NCBI GenBank assembly: GCA_009926135.1
Contig: RFPL01000004.1
Location: 124,001 to 188,000, forward strand
Direction of reading: 5' to 3'
From: Sphingomonadaceae bacterium
GTDB lineage: Bacteria > Pseudomonadota > Alphaproteobacteria > Sphingomonadales > Sphingomonadaceae
DNA length: 64,000 nucleotides
Numbering within the stretch: the first letter of the stretch is position 1; each line of letters begins with the position of its first letter. This document shows, piece after piece, positions 34,477 through 42,730 of the stretch. Below the pieces are notes generated by a model. It worked only from the letters and a program-made list of their open reading frames with translations. It had not been told where the DNA came from and did not search any database. The position numbers were made by a program, and so were the translations under genes.

Positions 34477-35273
34477 TCTGTTCCTTGTTGTCCAATCAGG
34501 CGGAAAACGGTTTCGACCAGCCCGTTGCGGTGGGCGCAGGAGAAGTTGTGGCGGGTGCGGGGCAGCACGGTCAGGCTGGATTCGAGGCTCCATCCAGCTT
34601 TGCGCAGGGCGCGATGCCAGGCGCGCGCTCGGGCGCGGCGGTTGGAGCCTTGCAGCGCATCAAGCTCCGGACTGTGCCGGAGCGCCTCGTCATCACCGCG
34701 CTCGCGCTGCCCTACGATCAGGTGGAAGGGTACGCAGCCAGCGTCCGGATGGACGGAGGCGGGACTCTGCGCCAGCCCGAGCGGCCAGGCCAGCGCTGGA
34801 TCAGGCAGGGTATACCAGCCCGCCGAAGCAGGCACGCAGACCCGCACGCGGTGCGCATGGAGCAGGGCAAAGCGATGGGCGAACTGTGCTCCACCCGAAA
34901 AGCCGAACAGCGCGATCCGACCGGTTGCGAGACCAAACCGGCGCGCGGCATCGTCCAGAATGTCGAGCAGGGCCAGATCGCTGCGCTGGCCGGCGCGCTG
35001 GTCCAGCACTTGCTGATACTGGCCAAAGCTCTCGCGCTGGAACAGCGGGGCAATCAGCGGCACTCCGGCCCGATTGGCCAGCTCGGCAAAACGCAGCACC
35101 AGTTCGGGAGCATTGCGCGAGATCCCGTGGACCAGCACCAGCGGCTCGGCACCGGGGCGCATGGCGACCGGAAGCAGCAGGTAGTATTCCCGCTCCGGCT
35201 GGCCCGGGCAGCGCAGGAACAGCGGGCGCGGGGGCAGGGCATCGCGATGGGGAACCAGGGCGAGGGCCGTCAT
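34473..35273 (-). CDS. Alpha/beta hydrolase (esterase/PHB depolymerase-like)
   Basis: A 266-residue cytoplasmic alpha/beta hydrolase. LVLVHGISRNAPEL carries the oxyanion loop, and GFSGG is the nucleophile elbow (Ser near residue 120). The probable acid is in GQRERGDDEAL and the base His in RTRHNFS. There is no signal peptide. It overlaps both neighbours by ATGA (ABC protein upstream, porin downstream), so it belongs tightly to this operon. The substrate is unknown. Confidence 0.8.
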   Translation of the reverse strand: MTALALVPHRDALPPRPLFLRCPGQPEREYYLLLPVAMRPGAEPLVLVHGISRNAPELVLRFAELANRAGVPLIAPLFQRESFGQYQQVLDQRAGQRSDLALLDILDDAARRFGLATGRIALFGFSGGAQFAHRFALLHAHRVRVCVPASAGWYTLPDPALAWPLGLAQSPASVHPDAGCVPFHLIVGQRERGDDEALRHSPELDALQGSNRRARARAWHRALRKAGWSLESSLTVLPRTRHNFSCAHRNGLVETVFRLIGQQGTE

Positions 35274-36811
35274 GCAGCATTCTCCTGGCTGACCAGCGCG
35301 GGGGCGGCGCGCGGCAGGTCCACCAGGCCGGCCGGACCGAACTGCCAATGGCAAGTGGCCTGACGGGCCAGTGCCGGGTGGCGCGTTGCCAGCAGCACGA
35401 CCCCAGGCCAGGTGGCTAAGGCATCGGCCAGCCGTGCTGCCGCGGCTTCGCCCAGTTGGCGCTCGTCGGGCGCCAGCAGCAGGATCGGTGGCTGGCCCGC
35501 CAGAGCGCGCGCCACGGCTAGCTCCTGCGGCTGGCCAGTGTTCGCGGCGGGATCCAGGCCCCAGGCAGCGGCCAGCGCGGCAATGTCGTCCTCGGCCAGG
35601 TGCGGCGCGCGGTAGCGCAGGTTGAGCGCATTGCTGCCGCGCAGCAGAGGCAAGTCGTCGCTCGCCAGCCCGACCAGGCGGCGGCGGCGCGCGGGGCGGC
35701 AGGCCAGCAGGTCGGTGCCATTCCAGCGCACAGCGCCTTTAGCCGGCTGGGCTAGCCCGGCCAGGACGCGCAGCAGCGCGCCGATCTGGGCCGGGTCGCC
35801 ATCGAGCAGAGCAATCGCGCCGCACTCAAGCCGGCCATCAAGCAAGGGGTGGCCGGCTGCAAGCCTGACGCGGTCGAGCACCAGCGCGCGGGCTTCGCCG
35901 CGAACCCACGGTGCGGGTGCGGGGTAGTCGAGAACGGGCAGTGCCAGCAGCCGCTTGATCCGGTGCTGCGAGACGCGCCCCGGCACGGCCAGTTCGGCCG
36001 CGCGGGCCAGATCGCGCAGAGCAAGGCCGATGATGCCGATCACCAGGACCAGCCCAGCCATCCCGCCGGGCTGGGGTTGCACGCTGACCGCCGCGGCAAT
36101 GACGATCGCCGTGGCGGCAAGGTGCGGCAGTGCGCGCAGCAGCCCGGTCAGCCAGGCCCGGCTTAGCGCTGCGTGATTGAGCCGCGCCACGCGCCGTTCG
36201 AGCCGGCGGGTTTCAGACGGCGTCCGCGCCGCAGCCAGAACTGTGGCGCTGGCGGCCAGTCGCTCCGAAGCAAAGGCTGCAACAGCGCCGCGCTCCTTGC
36301 GGACCGACCGCACAGCGCGGGCCAGCGGGCGCAGCAGGGCAAGGCCGACAAGGCAAGCCAGGGCAACTATGGCGAGCGCCACCACGGCCAGGCCCGGTGT
36401 GGTCCAGGCCAGCCAACCCAGCAGGCCGGTCAGCGCGATCAGCGCCAGTCCGGCACGCATGATCCCTTCGGCAACCCACTGGCGCAGCGCGGTCAGGTCG
36501 CCGACGAAACTTTGCAGCATCGCGCCATGGCGCCGGCTTTGCACCACCGCGGGATCGACCTGCATCAGGTGCCGGAACAGCACAGCCCGGACGGCGCTGA
36601 CGTAATCAAGGCCAAGCCCTTCGCTCAACCGCCGCAGCACGGCTTCGCAGCCGAAAGCGAGCCCGGCCGCACCGGCCGCGAGCGGCCAGGCCGAAGCACC
36701 CGACCCATGGAGCGAATGGGCAACGGCAATCGTCGCGCCAAGCTGGATCAGAGCCATGGCCAGCACCCCAGCCAGCAACCAGCGGCGGCGCCGGTCGAGC
36801 AGCGTGATCAT
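35270..36811 (-). CDS. ABC exporter-type protein with degenerate nucleotide-binding domain
   Basis: A 513-residue half-transporter: a type-1 membrane domain with about six helices (residues 1-290, CydC-like) fused to an NBD-like domain (about 305-500). The NBD has lost its catalytic motifs. Where Walker A should be there is LLDGDPAQIGALL, without the Gly-Lys-Ser/Thr. The signature region reads NTGQPQELAVARAL, and the Walker B region reads ILLLAPDE instead of LLLDEP. The H-loop His (LLATRHP) persists. The coding frame is intact, so this looks like selected loss of ATPase function. It overlaps the P-loop NTPase gene upstream and the hydrolase gene downstream. Confidence 0.8.
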   Translation of the reverse strand: MITLLDRRRRWLLAGVLAMALIQLGATIAVAHSLHGSGASAWPLAAGAAGLAFGCEAVLRRLSEGLGLDYVSAVRAVLFRHLMQVDPAVVQSRRHGAMLQSFVGDLTALRQWVAEGIMRAGLALIALTGLLGWLAWTTPGLAVVALAIVALACLVGLALLRPLARAVRSVRKERGAVAAFASERLAASATVLAAARTPSETRRLERRVARLNHAALSRAWLTGLLRALPHLAATAIVIAAAVSVQPQPGGMAGLVLVIGIIGLALRDLARAAELAVPGRVSQHRIKRLLALPVLDYPAPAPWVRGEARALVLDRVRLAAGHPLLDGRLECGAIALLDGDPAQIGALLRVLAGLAQPAKGAVRWNGTDLLACRPARRRRLVGLASDDLPLLRGSNALNLRYRAPHLAEDDIAALAAAWGLDPAANTGQPQELAVARALAGQPPILLLAPDERQLGEAAAARLADALATWPGVVLLATRHPALARQATCHWQFGPAGLVDLPRAAPALVSQENAA

Positions 36812-37923
36812 GCTTCGTCAATCGTAGCCGCGGCCGCAAAGCACAGCTGCGGGGCGAGCACCGGGTCGCGCAGCTGGTCCAGCAAGAGCACGGGCTGGCC
36901 CATCGCAACTTCGGCCTCACGGGTGGCGAGCGGAGAGGCACTGACCAGGCCCGAGACGCCGACCACATTGTGGCCCAGGGCCAATAGCCAATCGCGGCCC
37001 CCGACGGCGCCTAGGGCATCGCCCGCAGCGAACAGCAGGCCATCAATCGCTGCACGGAAGGCGGGGGCGGCGAGCAGAGCGGCAGTCTCGCGCTGCAATA
37101 CGCCGTCGGCAATCTCGACCACCACGGCATCGGCGCCTTCGGCCGCAGCATGGGCGATAAGCGACAGGGCCACTGCCTCGATCCGCTCATGCGGCAGGCC
37201 GGCGGTCGAAGCGTGGCCCATGTCGGTAAAGTCAAGCACGCGGCTCGCCCCGGCATCGATCATCGACCAGACGTCGCCACCCGATCCGGTGCCGGTAACC
37301 TTGGTTGCCGCCACTTTCAGTCCGGCGCGGCTAAGGCCGTGGATCAGGCCGGCGGCCGTCGTTGTCTTGCCGGCGTTCATCGAAGTCCCGGCCACGGCAA
37401 TCACTTGCTGCCGCCGGTCGCGGAGCACACGCAGCGGCAGGGCGTGCTGGGCCAAGTTGACCGGGCGGCCAAAGCTGTCGGCAATCAGGCCGATTGGCTG
37501 AATCCGGGTGGCCCGCTTCATCCTGGCGTGACTGCTGAGGACTTTTCCGGCAACGCCACCACCAGCAACCAGGTCGCAACGGCCAAGGTCTGCGGGTATT
37601 ATGGCCTCGAACTGGTCAGGCGCGTAGCGTTCGCCATAGGCAACCACGATCTCGTCGCCTTCGTAGAGCTGGGCGCGGCGACCGTGGGGCGATTCGAGGC
37701 GCTGATGCTGTCCCAGGCTTGCGATCCGCGCGAGCACCAGGTCCCCCGCCTGGGGCGCGCCGGTGCGCAATAGCCGCATACCCGAGACGAATTCGACCCG
37801 CCGCGTGGTGAAGGCCCGCTTGGCTGCCTCCAGCCGGCTGCGGCCGAGGGGTTCTCCACGGTCGCGCGGCAAGACATCGATCACGCGCAGTTGCGGCTCG
37901 AAGCCGCCTACATCCTGAAACAC
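36808..37923 (-). CDS. DUF1611-like P-loop NTPase
   Basis: A 371-residue protein with a beta-rich N-terminal domain of about 130 residues (GDLVLARIASLGQHQRLE, GDEIVVAYGERYAPDQFEA). A dethiobiotin-synthetase/MobB-like P-loop domain follows, with Walker A GTSMNAGKTTTAAGL near residue 180 and a conserved DxTDMGHAST switch-like block. DUF1611 members include DgcN, an acetyltransferase of D-glutamate catabolism, but the N-terminal part differs and the function here is open. The start is GTG 37923 with GGGAG upstream. It is the only obvious P-loop NTPase in the operon whose ABC protein lacks one. Confidence 0.7.
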   Translation of the reverse strand: MFQDVGGFEPQLRVIDVLPRDRGEPLGRSRLEAAKRAFTTRRVEFVSGMRLLRTGAPQAGDLVLARIASLGQHQRLESPHGRRAQLYEGDEIVVAYGERYAPDQFEAIIPADLGRCDLVAGGGVAGKVLSSHARMKRATRIQPIGLIADSFGRPVNLAQHALPLRVLRDRRQQVIAVAGTSMNAGKTTTAAGLIHGLSRAGLKVAATKVTGTGSGGDVWSMIDAGASRVLDFTDMGHASTAGLPHERIEAVALSLIAHAAAEGADAVVVEIADGVLQRETAALLAAPAFRAAIDGLLFAAGDALGAVGGRDWLLALGHNVVGVSGLVSASPLATREAEVAMGQPVLLLDQLRDPVLAPQLCFAAAATIDEA

Positions 37924-38006
37924 CGCTCATCTCCCGTCGTGGTTCAGGGAGAGAACGATGTCCGGATCGGCTTATTCCATTTGTTCGTGAAAAAATCCGG
38001 CGTGGG

Positions 38007-38960
38007 TCAGTTCAGCCGGTAGCTCAGCGATAGACCACCGGCGAAATCGGCGCTGTTGGCGTTGAAACCAGTCGAGGCGAAGACCTGCATCCGCAGCCGC
38101 TTGCTGACCGCGAAGTTGACCCAGCCAGTCATTTCGCTGCTTGCCCCGCGGCCTGGCGTGGCCGATTCCTGCCAGCCATAGTCGGCACCGACATAGGCCC
38201 CGCCGGGTAGGCGATAGCTCGCCCCAGCGCCTGCGCCCCAGGTGTCGCGCAGCGTGCTGCCGGCCGGTTTGCCAAGGAAACGATAGCGCCCGCCAGCATA
38301 CAGGCTGAGGTCGCCGATATCCTGCACCAGATCGCCGCCAACCGTCACGTCGAGCTTGCCGGTGCCGAGCCGTTTGGCGGTCGATGCGGTCGGCAGCTTC
38401 ACGCGCCCGGTCACGTCGAACCAGGTCGTCGACCCAATCGGGACCGAATAGCCCAGGCTGATCGAGACATCGCCGATCCCGCTGCGGCGGCTGGACGCGC
38501 CCGCGACCGGAATGACATCGCCGCCCGCGGAGGTGGAGCCGCCATCATCGGATCCGCTGCCGCCGGAGCCGCTGCTACCCGAGCCCGACGAGCCGGAATT
38601 CGATCCGCTTGAGCCCGAACCCGAGCTTTCGCCGCCTTTGTCATCGCCGCCGCTGCTATCGCCGAAGCCCGCATCGCGCCCTTGCGGCGTGTCGAGCAGG
38701 CTGCCCGGACCGTCGATGCTGACGAAGGGCACCGAAACACGGAAATTGAAACCGCCCTTGCGGTAACGGAGCGAGACCGGGGCCGATACCACGGTGGTCC
38801 TTTGCGGTTCGCCGTAGTCCCCTTCGGAGTAATTGACCCCGGCACCCAGCCGCCAAACGCCCGGTTCATCCTGGCCCGTGCCATCATCGGCAAAGGCTGC
38901 ACTTGGCAGCAGGATCAGGCCGAGCCCGGCCAGCAGACTGGATTTGCAAAGAAATTTCAT
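38007..38960 (-). CDS. Outer-membrane beta-barrel protein with Ser/Gly-rich insert
   Basis: A 317-residue protein. The signal peptide ends AAFA. A barrel of alternating strands (SLRYRKGGFNFRVSVPF, VSISLGYSVPIG, LSLYAGGRYRFLG) is split at residues 100-148 by a low-complexity Ser/Gly/Asp tract. It resembles transporter-like OM barrels of the MetA-pathway phenol family. ATG 38960 has AGGGG upstream. It lies 83 bases before the NTPase gene on the same strand and could lead the operon. Confidence 0.7.
   Translation of the reverse strand: MKFLCKSSLLAGLGLILLPSAAFADDGTGQDEPGVWRLGAGVNYSEGDYGEPQRTTVVSAPVSLRYRKGGFNFRVSVPFVSIDGPGSLLDTPQGRDAGFGDSSGGDDKGGESSGSGSSGSNSGSSGSGSSGSGGSGSDDGGSTSAGGDVIPVAGASSRRSGIGDVSISLGYSVPIGSTTWFDVTGRVKLPTASTAKRLGTGKLDVTVGGDLVQDIGDLSLYAGGRYRFLGKPAGSTLRDTWGAGAGASYRLPGGAYVGADYGWQESATPGRGASSEMTGWVNFAVSKRLRMQVFASTGFNANSADFAGGLSLSYRLN
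38517..38660 (-). repeat. Low-complexity Ser/Gly coding tract
   Basis: About 48 codons of Ser, Gly and Asp in near-periodic SGSSGS-like units inside the OM barrel gene. Degenerate codons (TCG, AGC, TCC) make it repetitive at protein level and only partly so in DNA. Confidence 0.85.
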
Positions 38961-39261
38961 GGGTGCCCCTCCATGGACTAACGGAAAATACGCATAGCCT
39001 GACGCACGGCAGAGGCAATGCCCAGTAGTGCCATAACGGCCCGGAAGCCCATCTATTCCAATGCAAGGTGAAAAAATTCAGGCTGGCTGGAATAAGGAAG
39101 GTCCCGCTGCGTTCGGCAGCCCCGCCAGGCTTGCTTTGCTTTCACGTGCAATTCACGCGATAATTGCGCAAGAACAAGACACCGCTGCGCAAATTAGTTC
39201 TAAGCTTCATCGCGCGCGCCATTGGCCAGCTCTGGCTGGCGCGCTTCGGAATTGGGGCACC
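38961..39261. promoter_or_regulatory. Divergent intergenic region between OM barrel and phosphorylase operons
   Basis: A 301-base gap without a gene; start sites face both ways. It is locally AT-richer than its surroundings. An inverted repeat TAATTGCGCA (39161-39170) / TGCGCAAATTA (39186-39196), differing by one inserted base, lies about 70-100 bases before the phosphorylase ATG and may be a regulator site. Confidence 0.45.
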
Positions 39262-40749
39262 ATGTTCAAGATCCGTTACGTCGCAATCGATACGTCGCCG
39301 GAAAACACCGTGTTCCTGCCCCGGTCAGACGATGGATATGGCGCCGAGCAATTTCAGGCCTTGCGCAAGGTGGAAGTGGCGCAGGGCGGCAAGGCGATCC
39401 TGGCCACGCTCGCGATCATGGATGACGAGCATCTGCTGCGGCACGGGGAGATCGGGCTGGGCGAACAGGCATTCCGACGGCTCGGTCTGCCGGAGGGCGC
39501 CGAAGTGGTGGTCGCCCAGGCCCGGCCGCCTGCCAGTCTGGATGCGGTGCGCCGCAAGATCAGCGGCGATACGCTGACTGATACAGAACTGGCCGAGATC
39601 ATCGCCGACATCACGAAATACCGCTATTCGCCGATGGAGATCGGGGCCTTCCTGGTTGCCTGTGCCGCCTTCATGACCACTGCCGAGACCCTTGGTCTGA
39701 CCCGCGCAATGGCCGATGTCGGCGAGAAACTGACCTGGCCATCCCCGCTGATTGTCGACAAGCATTGCATCGGCGGCATTCCCGGTAACCGGACCTCGAT
39801 GATCGTGGTGCCAATCGTGGCCGCCCACGGGCTGATCATTCCCAAGACCTCGTCACGCGCCATCACTTCTCCGTCAGGCACGGCCGACACGATGGAGGTG
39901 CTCGCCAATGTCGATATTTCAGCCGAACGGATGAAGGCCATTGTCGCGCAGGAAAACGCGGTGCTGGCCTGGGGCGGTCGGGTCAATCTGTCACCGGCCG
40001 ATGATATCCTGATTTCGGTGGAACGTCCGCTCAGGATCGACACTTTCGAGCAGATGGTTGCCTCGATCCTGTCGAAGAAGCTGGCGGCCGGGGCCACCCA
40101 TCTGGTTATCGACATTCCTGTCGGGCCGACCGCCAAGGTGCGCAGCCAGGCGGAAGCTGTCCGGCTGCGCAAGTTGTTCGAATATGTTGCCACCCATTTG
40201 GGGCTCACGGTGGATATCGTTCTGACGGACGGATCACAGCCGATTGGCCGGGGCATCGGCCCGGTGCTCGAAGCGCGGGACGTGATGCAAGTGCTCAGTG
40301 GCGATCCGGCTGCGCCCACGGATCTGCGGGAGCGCGCGATCTTCCTGGCTGGGCGGGTGCTTGATTTCGATCCGGCCTTGCCCGGTGGACAAGGCCAACA
40401 ACGCGCGGCGCAGCTGCTTGATTCCGGCCAGGCCTATGCGGCGATGCAGCGCCTGATTGCTGCCCAGGGCAAACAGCCGGCAAGCTTTGCACCGGGGCCG
40501 CTCCAGCATGAGATTCTGGCGCGGCAAACGGGTACGATCACTGCGATCGACTGCCACCTGATTGCCCGGATTGCGCGGCTTGCCGGCGCACCAATGCAAA
40601 AGGGCGCAGGGATCGACCTGCTGCGCAAGGCGGGAGACCCGGTGCGGTCGGGCGAGGCGCTGTACCGGATCCATGCAACATCAGAGACGGGGCTGGGCTT
40701 CGCACGGGAACTTGCCGAGGAATCCTCGGGCTACCGGGTGTCGGCATGA
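39262..40749 (+). CDS. Thymidine phosphorylase family protein (AMP phosphorylase-like)
   Basis: A 495-residue enzyme of the long thymidine/AMP phosphorylase branch. The N-terminal domain of about 85 residues resembles the extension of archaeal AMP phosphorylases. The glycosyltransferase core follows, with family signature TSSRAITSPSGTADTMEVL and KHCIGGIPGNRTSM. ATG 39262 has GGGG eight bases upstream. By family, it would phosphorolyse AMP or another nucleoside phosphate to a ribose phosphate and base. It overlaps a PRPP synthetase by ATGA, which suggests salvage of ribose phosphate. Confidence 0.85.
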   Translation: MFKIRYVAIDTSPENTVFLPRSDDGYGAEQFQALRKVEVAQGGKAILATLAIMDDEHLLRHGEIGLGEQAFRRLGLPEGAEVVVAQARPPASLDAVRRKISGDTLTDTELAEIIADITKYRYSPMEIGAFLVACAAFMTTAETLGLTRAMADVGEKLTWPSPLIVDKHCIGGIPGNRTSMIVVPIVAAHGLIIPKTSSRAITSPSGTADTMEVLANVDISAERMKAIVAQENAVLAWGGRVNLSPADDILISVERPLRIDTFEQMVASILSKKLAAGATHLVIDIPVGPTAKVRSQAEAVRLRKLFEYVATHLGLTVDIVLTDGSQPIGRGIGPVLEARDVMQVLSGDPAAPTDLRERAIFLAGRVLDFDPALPGGQGQQRAAQLLDSGQAYAAMQRLIAAQGKQPASFAPGPLQHEILARQTGTITAIDCHLIARIARLAGAPMQKGAGIDLLRKAGDPVRSGEALYRIHATSETGLGFARELAEESSGYRVSA

Positions 40750-41642
40750 CCATGGCCCTGCACGTCTTCCCGGGTCAGGAGGCACCGGCCGGGCGGCTGG
40801 CGGCGGCACTGGAAATCGCCATTAGTCCCGTGGCGATCCGCACCTTTCCCGATGGCGAAAGCCTGGTGCAGGTTGGAGAGCCTGGCGACATTGCGCTGGT
40901 CTACTGCTCGCTTGACCAGCCAGACACCAAGCTGGTCCGGCTGCTGCTGGCCGCTTCGGCACTGCGCGACCGGGGCGCCGGAAAAGTGATCCTGATCGCG
41001 CCCTACCTTTGCTACATGCGGCAGGATCAGGCCTTTGCCCCGGGCGAGGCCGTCTCGCAGAAGGTTATCGGACAGCTGCTCGGGGCTGCCTTCGACGGCC
41101 TGGTTACGGTCGATCCCCACCTGCACCGCACCCCGGATCTGGCGCTGGCGGTGCCCGGTATCGCTGTGGCCAATGTCTCGGCGGCCCCGGTCATTGCCGC
41201 TGCGATCAGGGGCACCATCGCACCCGGCACGGTGCTGGTGGGGCCTGACGAGGAGTCCCGGGCATGGGTGGCCTCGCTCGGCCATGAGCTAGGTCTTGGC
41301 GCAATCGTCGGTCAAAAGCGCCGGATCGATGACCACCGGGTGGAAATTGTGCTGCCCGATGCGGCCCAGGCTGCTGGAAGGCCGGCCTTGCTGGTCGATG
41401 ACATGGTTTCGAGCGGGGGCACCCTGCTGAAATGCGCCGCGCAACTGGCGGCGGCCGGGGCCCATGTAGTGGGCGCAGTGACGACCCATTGCCTGGCCGG
41501 CGAAGGCGAGCTGGCGGCGTTGGCGCGCGGCGGGATTGCTTCTTTGCTGGCCACCGATACGATCCCGGGTCCCGCTTCGACCATCCCCCTTGCCACGGCT
41601 CTTGCCGCAGCGGTCAGGGGACTGGAACTGGCGGGGAGGTAA
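40746..41642 (+). CDS. Ribose-phosphate diphosphokinase (PRPP synthetase-like)
   Basis: A 298-residue PRPP synthetase. FPDGES, a YMRQDQAF flexible-loop region, TVDPHLHR and the PRPP loop LVDDMVSSGGT are visible. DPHLHR in place of the DLHAxQ of classic Prs resembles archaeal or divergent forms. It is short (Prs is about 310). It is coupled by ATGA to the phosphorylase, an association that hints at recycling the phosphorolysis product. It is likely a second PRPP synthetase in the genome and not the essential one, though that cannot be checked here. Confidence 0.85.
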   Translation: MTMALHVFPGQEAPAGRLAAALEIAISPVAIRTFPDGESLVQVGEPGDIALVYCSLDQPDTKLVRLLLAASALRDRGAGKVILIAPYLCYMRQDQAFAPGEAVSQKVIGQLLGAAFDGLVTVDPHLHRTPDLALAVPGIAVANVSAAPVIAAAIRGTIAPGTVLVGPDEESRAWVASLGHELGLGAIVGQKRRIDDHRVEIVLPDAAQAAGRPALLVDDMVSSGGTLLKCAAQLAAAGAHVVGAVTTHCLAGEGELAALARGGIASLLATDTIPGPASTIPLATALAAAVRGLELAGR

Positions 41643-41659
41643 GGCGAAGGACTGAAACC

Positions 41660-42730
41660 ATGCCAAGAACCCGCCTCCCGCAAGGCCTGACAACCGCGAT
41701 TGCGCTGGTCAGCGCGATCGTGGTGCTGGGTGTCATCCTGGTCCTGATCGCCCAGCCCTTTGTCCCGGCGCTGGTCTGGGCGCTTACCCTGGGCGTCATG
41801 TTCAGCCCACTTGAACGGAGGCTGCGGACGCGCACGAATTCGCCCGCGCTGGCCACCAGCCTGACCCTGCTGGTCGCTGCGGTCGTGGTGGTCATACCTG
41901 GCGGCCTGGTCATATCCGCGCTGGTGCAGCAAATTGTTGCCGGGGCCGGGGCCTATGGCCCGCTGCTTTCACCCGACGGACTGGAGCGGCTCGGCACGGC
42001 CTATCCGCGCCTGGCCCGGTTGATTGCGGAGCTGGAGGGGGCGCTTGGCCTGCGCCAGCTTTACACGCTTCTGCCCGGGCAGCTTGCCCAGTGGAGCGGA
42101 AGGCTGTTCCAGGAATCCGCGACCGGGGTAATCACCCTGCTGCTGACCTTCTACTTCCTGTTCTACCTGCTCCGCGATGGCGACCGCGCGCTGGCCGCAC
42201 TGCGCCGGGCGGTGCCGCTGCACCCGGAAGAATTTGACGAATTGGTCGGCAAGACCAGCCAGACGGTCTTTGCATCGGTCTACGCAACGGCGGCCGTGGC
42301 AGCCTTGCAAGGGCTGCTGGGCGGGTTGATGTTCTGGGCGCTGGGGCTGCCCGCGCCAGTGTTCTGGGGCGTGGTGATGGGGCTCCTCGCGATCGTGCCG
42401 TTCCTTGGCGCCTTCGTAGTCTGGGTGCCGGCAGCGATCAGCCTGGCACTATCCGGCGCTTGGGGATCAGCCGTCGTCCTGACGGTCTGGGGCACCGTGG
42501 TGATCGGCCTGATCGACAACATCATCTACCCGATCCTGGTCGGCAAGCGGCTGTCGCTGCATCCGATGGTGTCGTTCGTCGCGATTATCGGCGGCCTGCT
42601 GCTGTTTGGCGCCCACGGCATTGTGCTGGGGCCGCTGATCGTGGCCGTGCTGCAGGCGCTGTTGCACATCGCCAAGGCCGAGCTGCCGCTCACCCGGAGC
42701 GAGCTCCCCGCCGGGCCGTTTGGCGCATGA
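41660..42730 (+). CDS. AI-2E family transporter (PerM/YdiK-like)
   Basis: A 356-residue membrane protein with about seven or eight helices and the family's central extracytoplasmic region. PFLGAFVVWVPAAISL and DNIIYPILVGKRLSLHP are hallmark C-terminal blocks. Despite the family name, members include Na+/H+ or general exporters. ATG 41660 has GAAGG nine bases upstream. The stop overlaps the P-type ATPase ATG (ATGA). Confidence 0.88.
   Translation: MPRTRLPQGLTTAIALVSAIVVLGVILVLIAQPFVPALVWALTLGVMFSPLERRLRTRTNSPALATSLTLLVAAVVVVIPGGLVISALVQQIVAGAGAYGPLLSPDGLERLGTAYPRLARLIAELEGALGLRQLYTLLPGQLAQWSGRLFQESATGVITLLLTFYFLFYLLRDGDRALAALRRAVPLHPEEFDELVGKTSQTVFASVYATAAVAALQGLLGGLMFWALGLPAPVFWGVVMGLLAIVPFLGAFVVWVPAAISLALSGAWGSAVVLTVWGTVVIGLIDNIIYPILVGKRLSLHPMVSFVAIIGGLLLFGAHGIVLGPLIVAVLQALLHIAKAELPLTRSELPAGPFGA

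Noticed and set aside
36173..37501. A 442-codon plus-strand frame across the ABC-like and NTPase genes
   Set aside because: Low-complexity Ser/Arg/Pro translation crossing two overlapping minus-strand genes.
38517..38660. CRISPR array or tandem DNA repeat
   Set aside because: The periodicity is of Ser/Gly codons inside an intact frame; no constant repeat with unique spacers.
33316..38960. Lasso-peptide or other RiPP cluster, suggested by ABC protein plus hydrolase
   Set aside because: No precursor-like short ORF, no B/C-type maturation enzyme and no leader motif were found.
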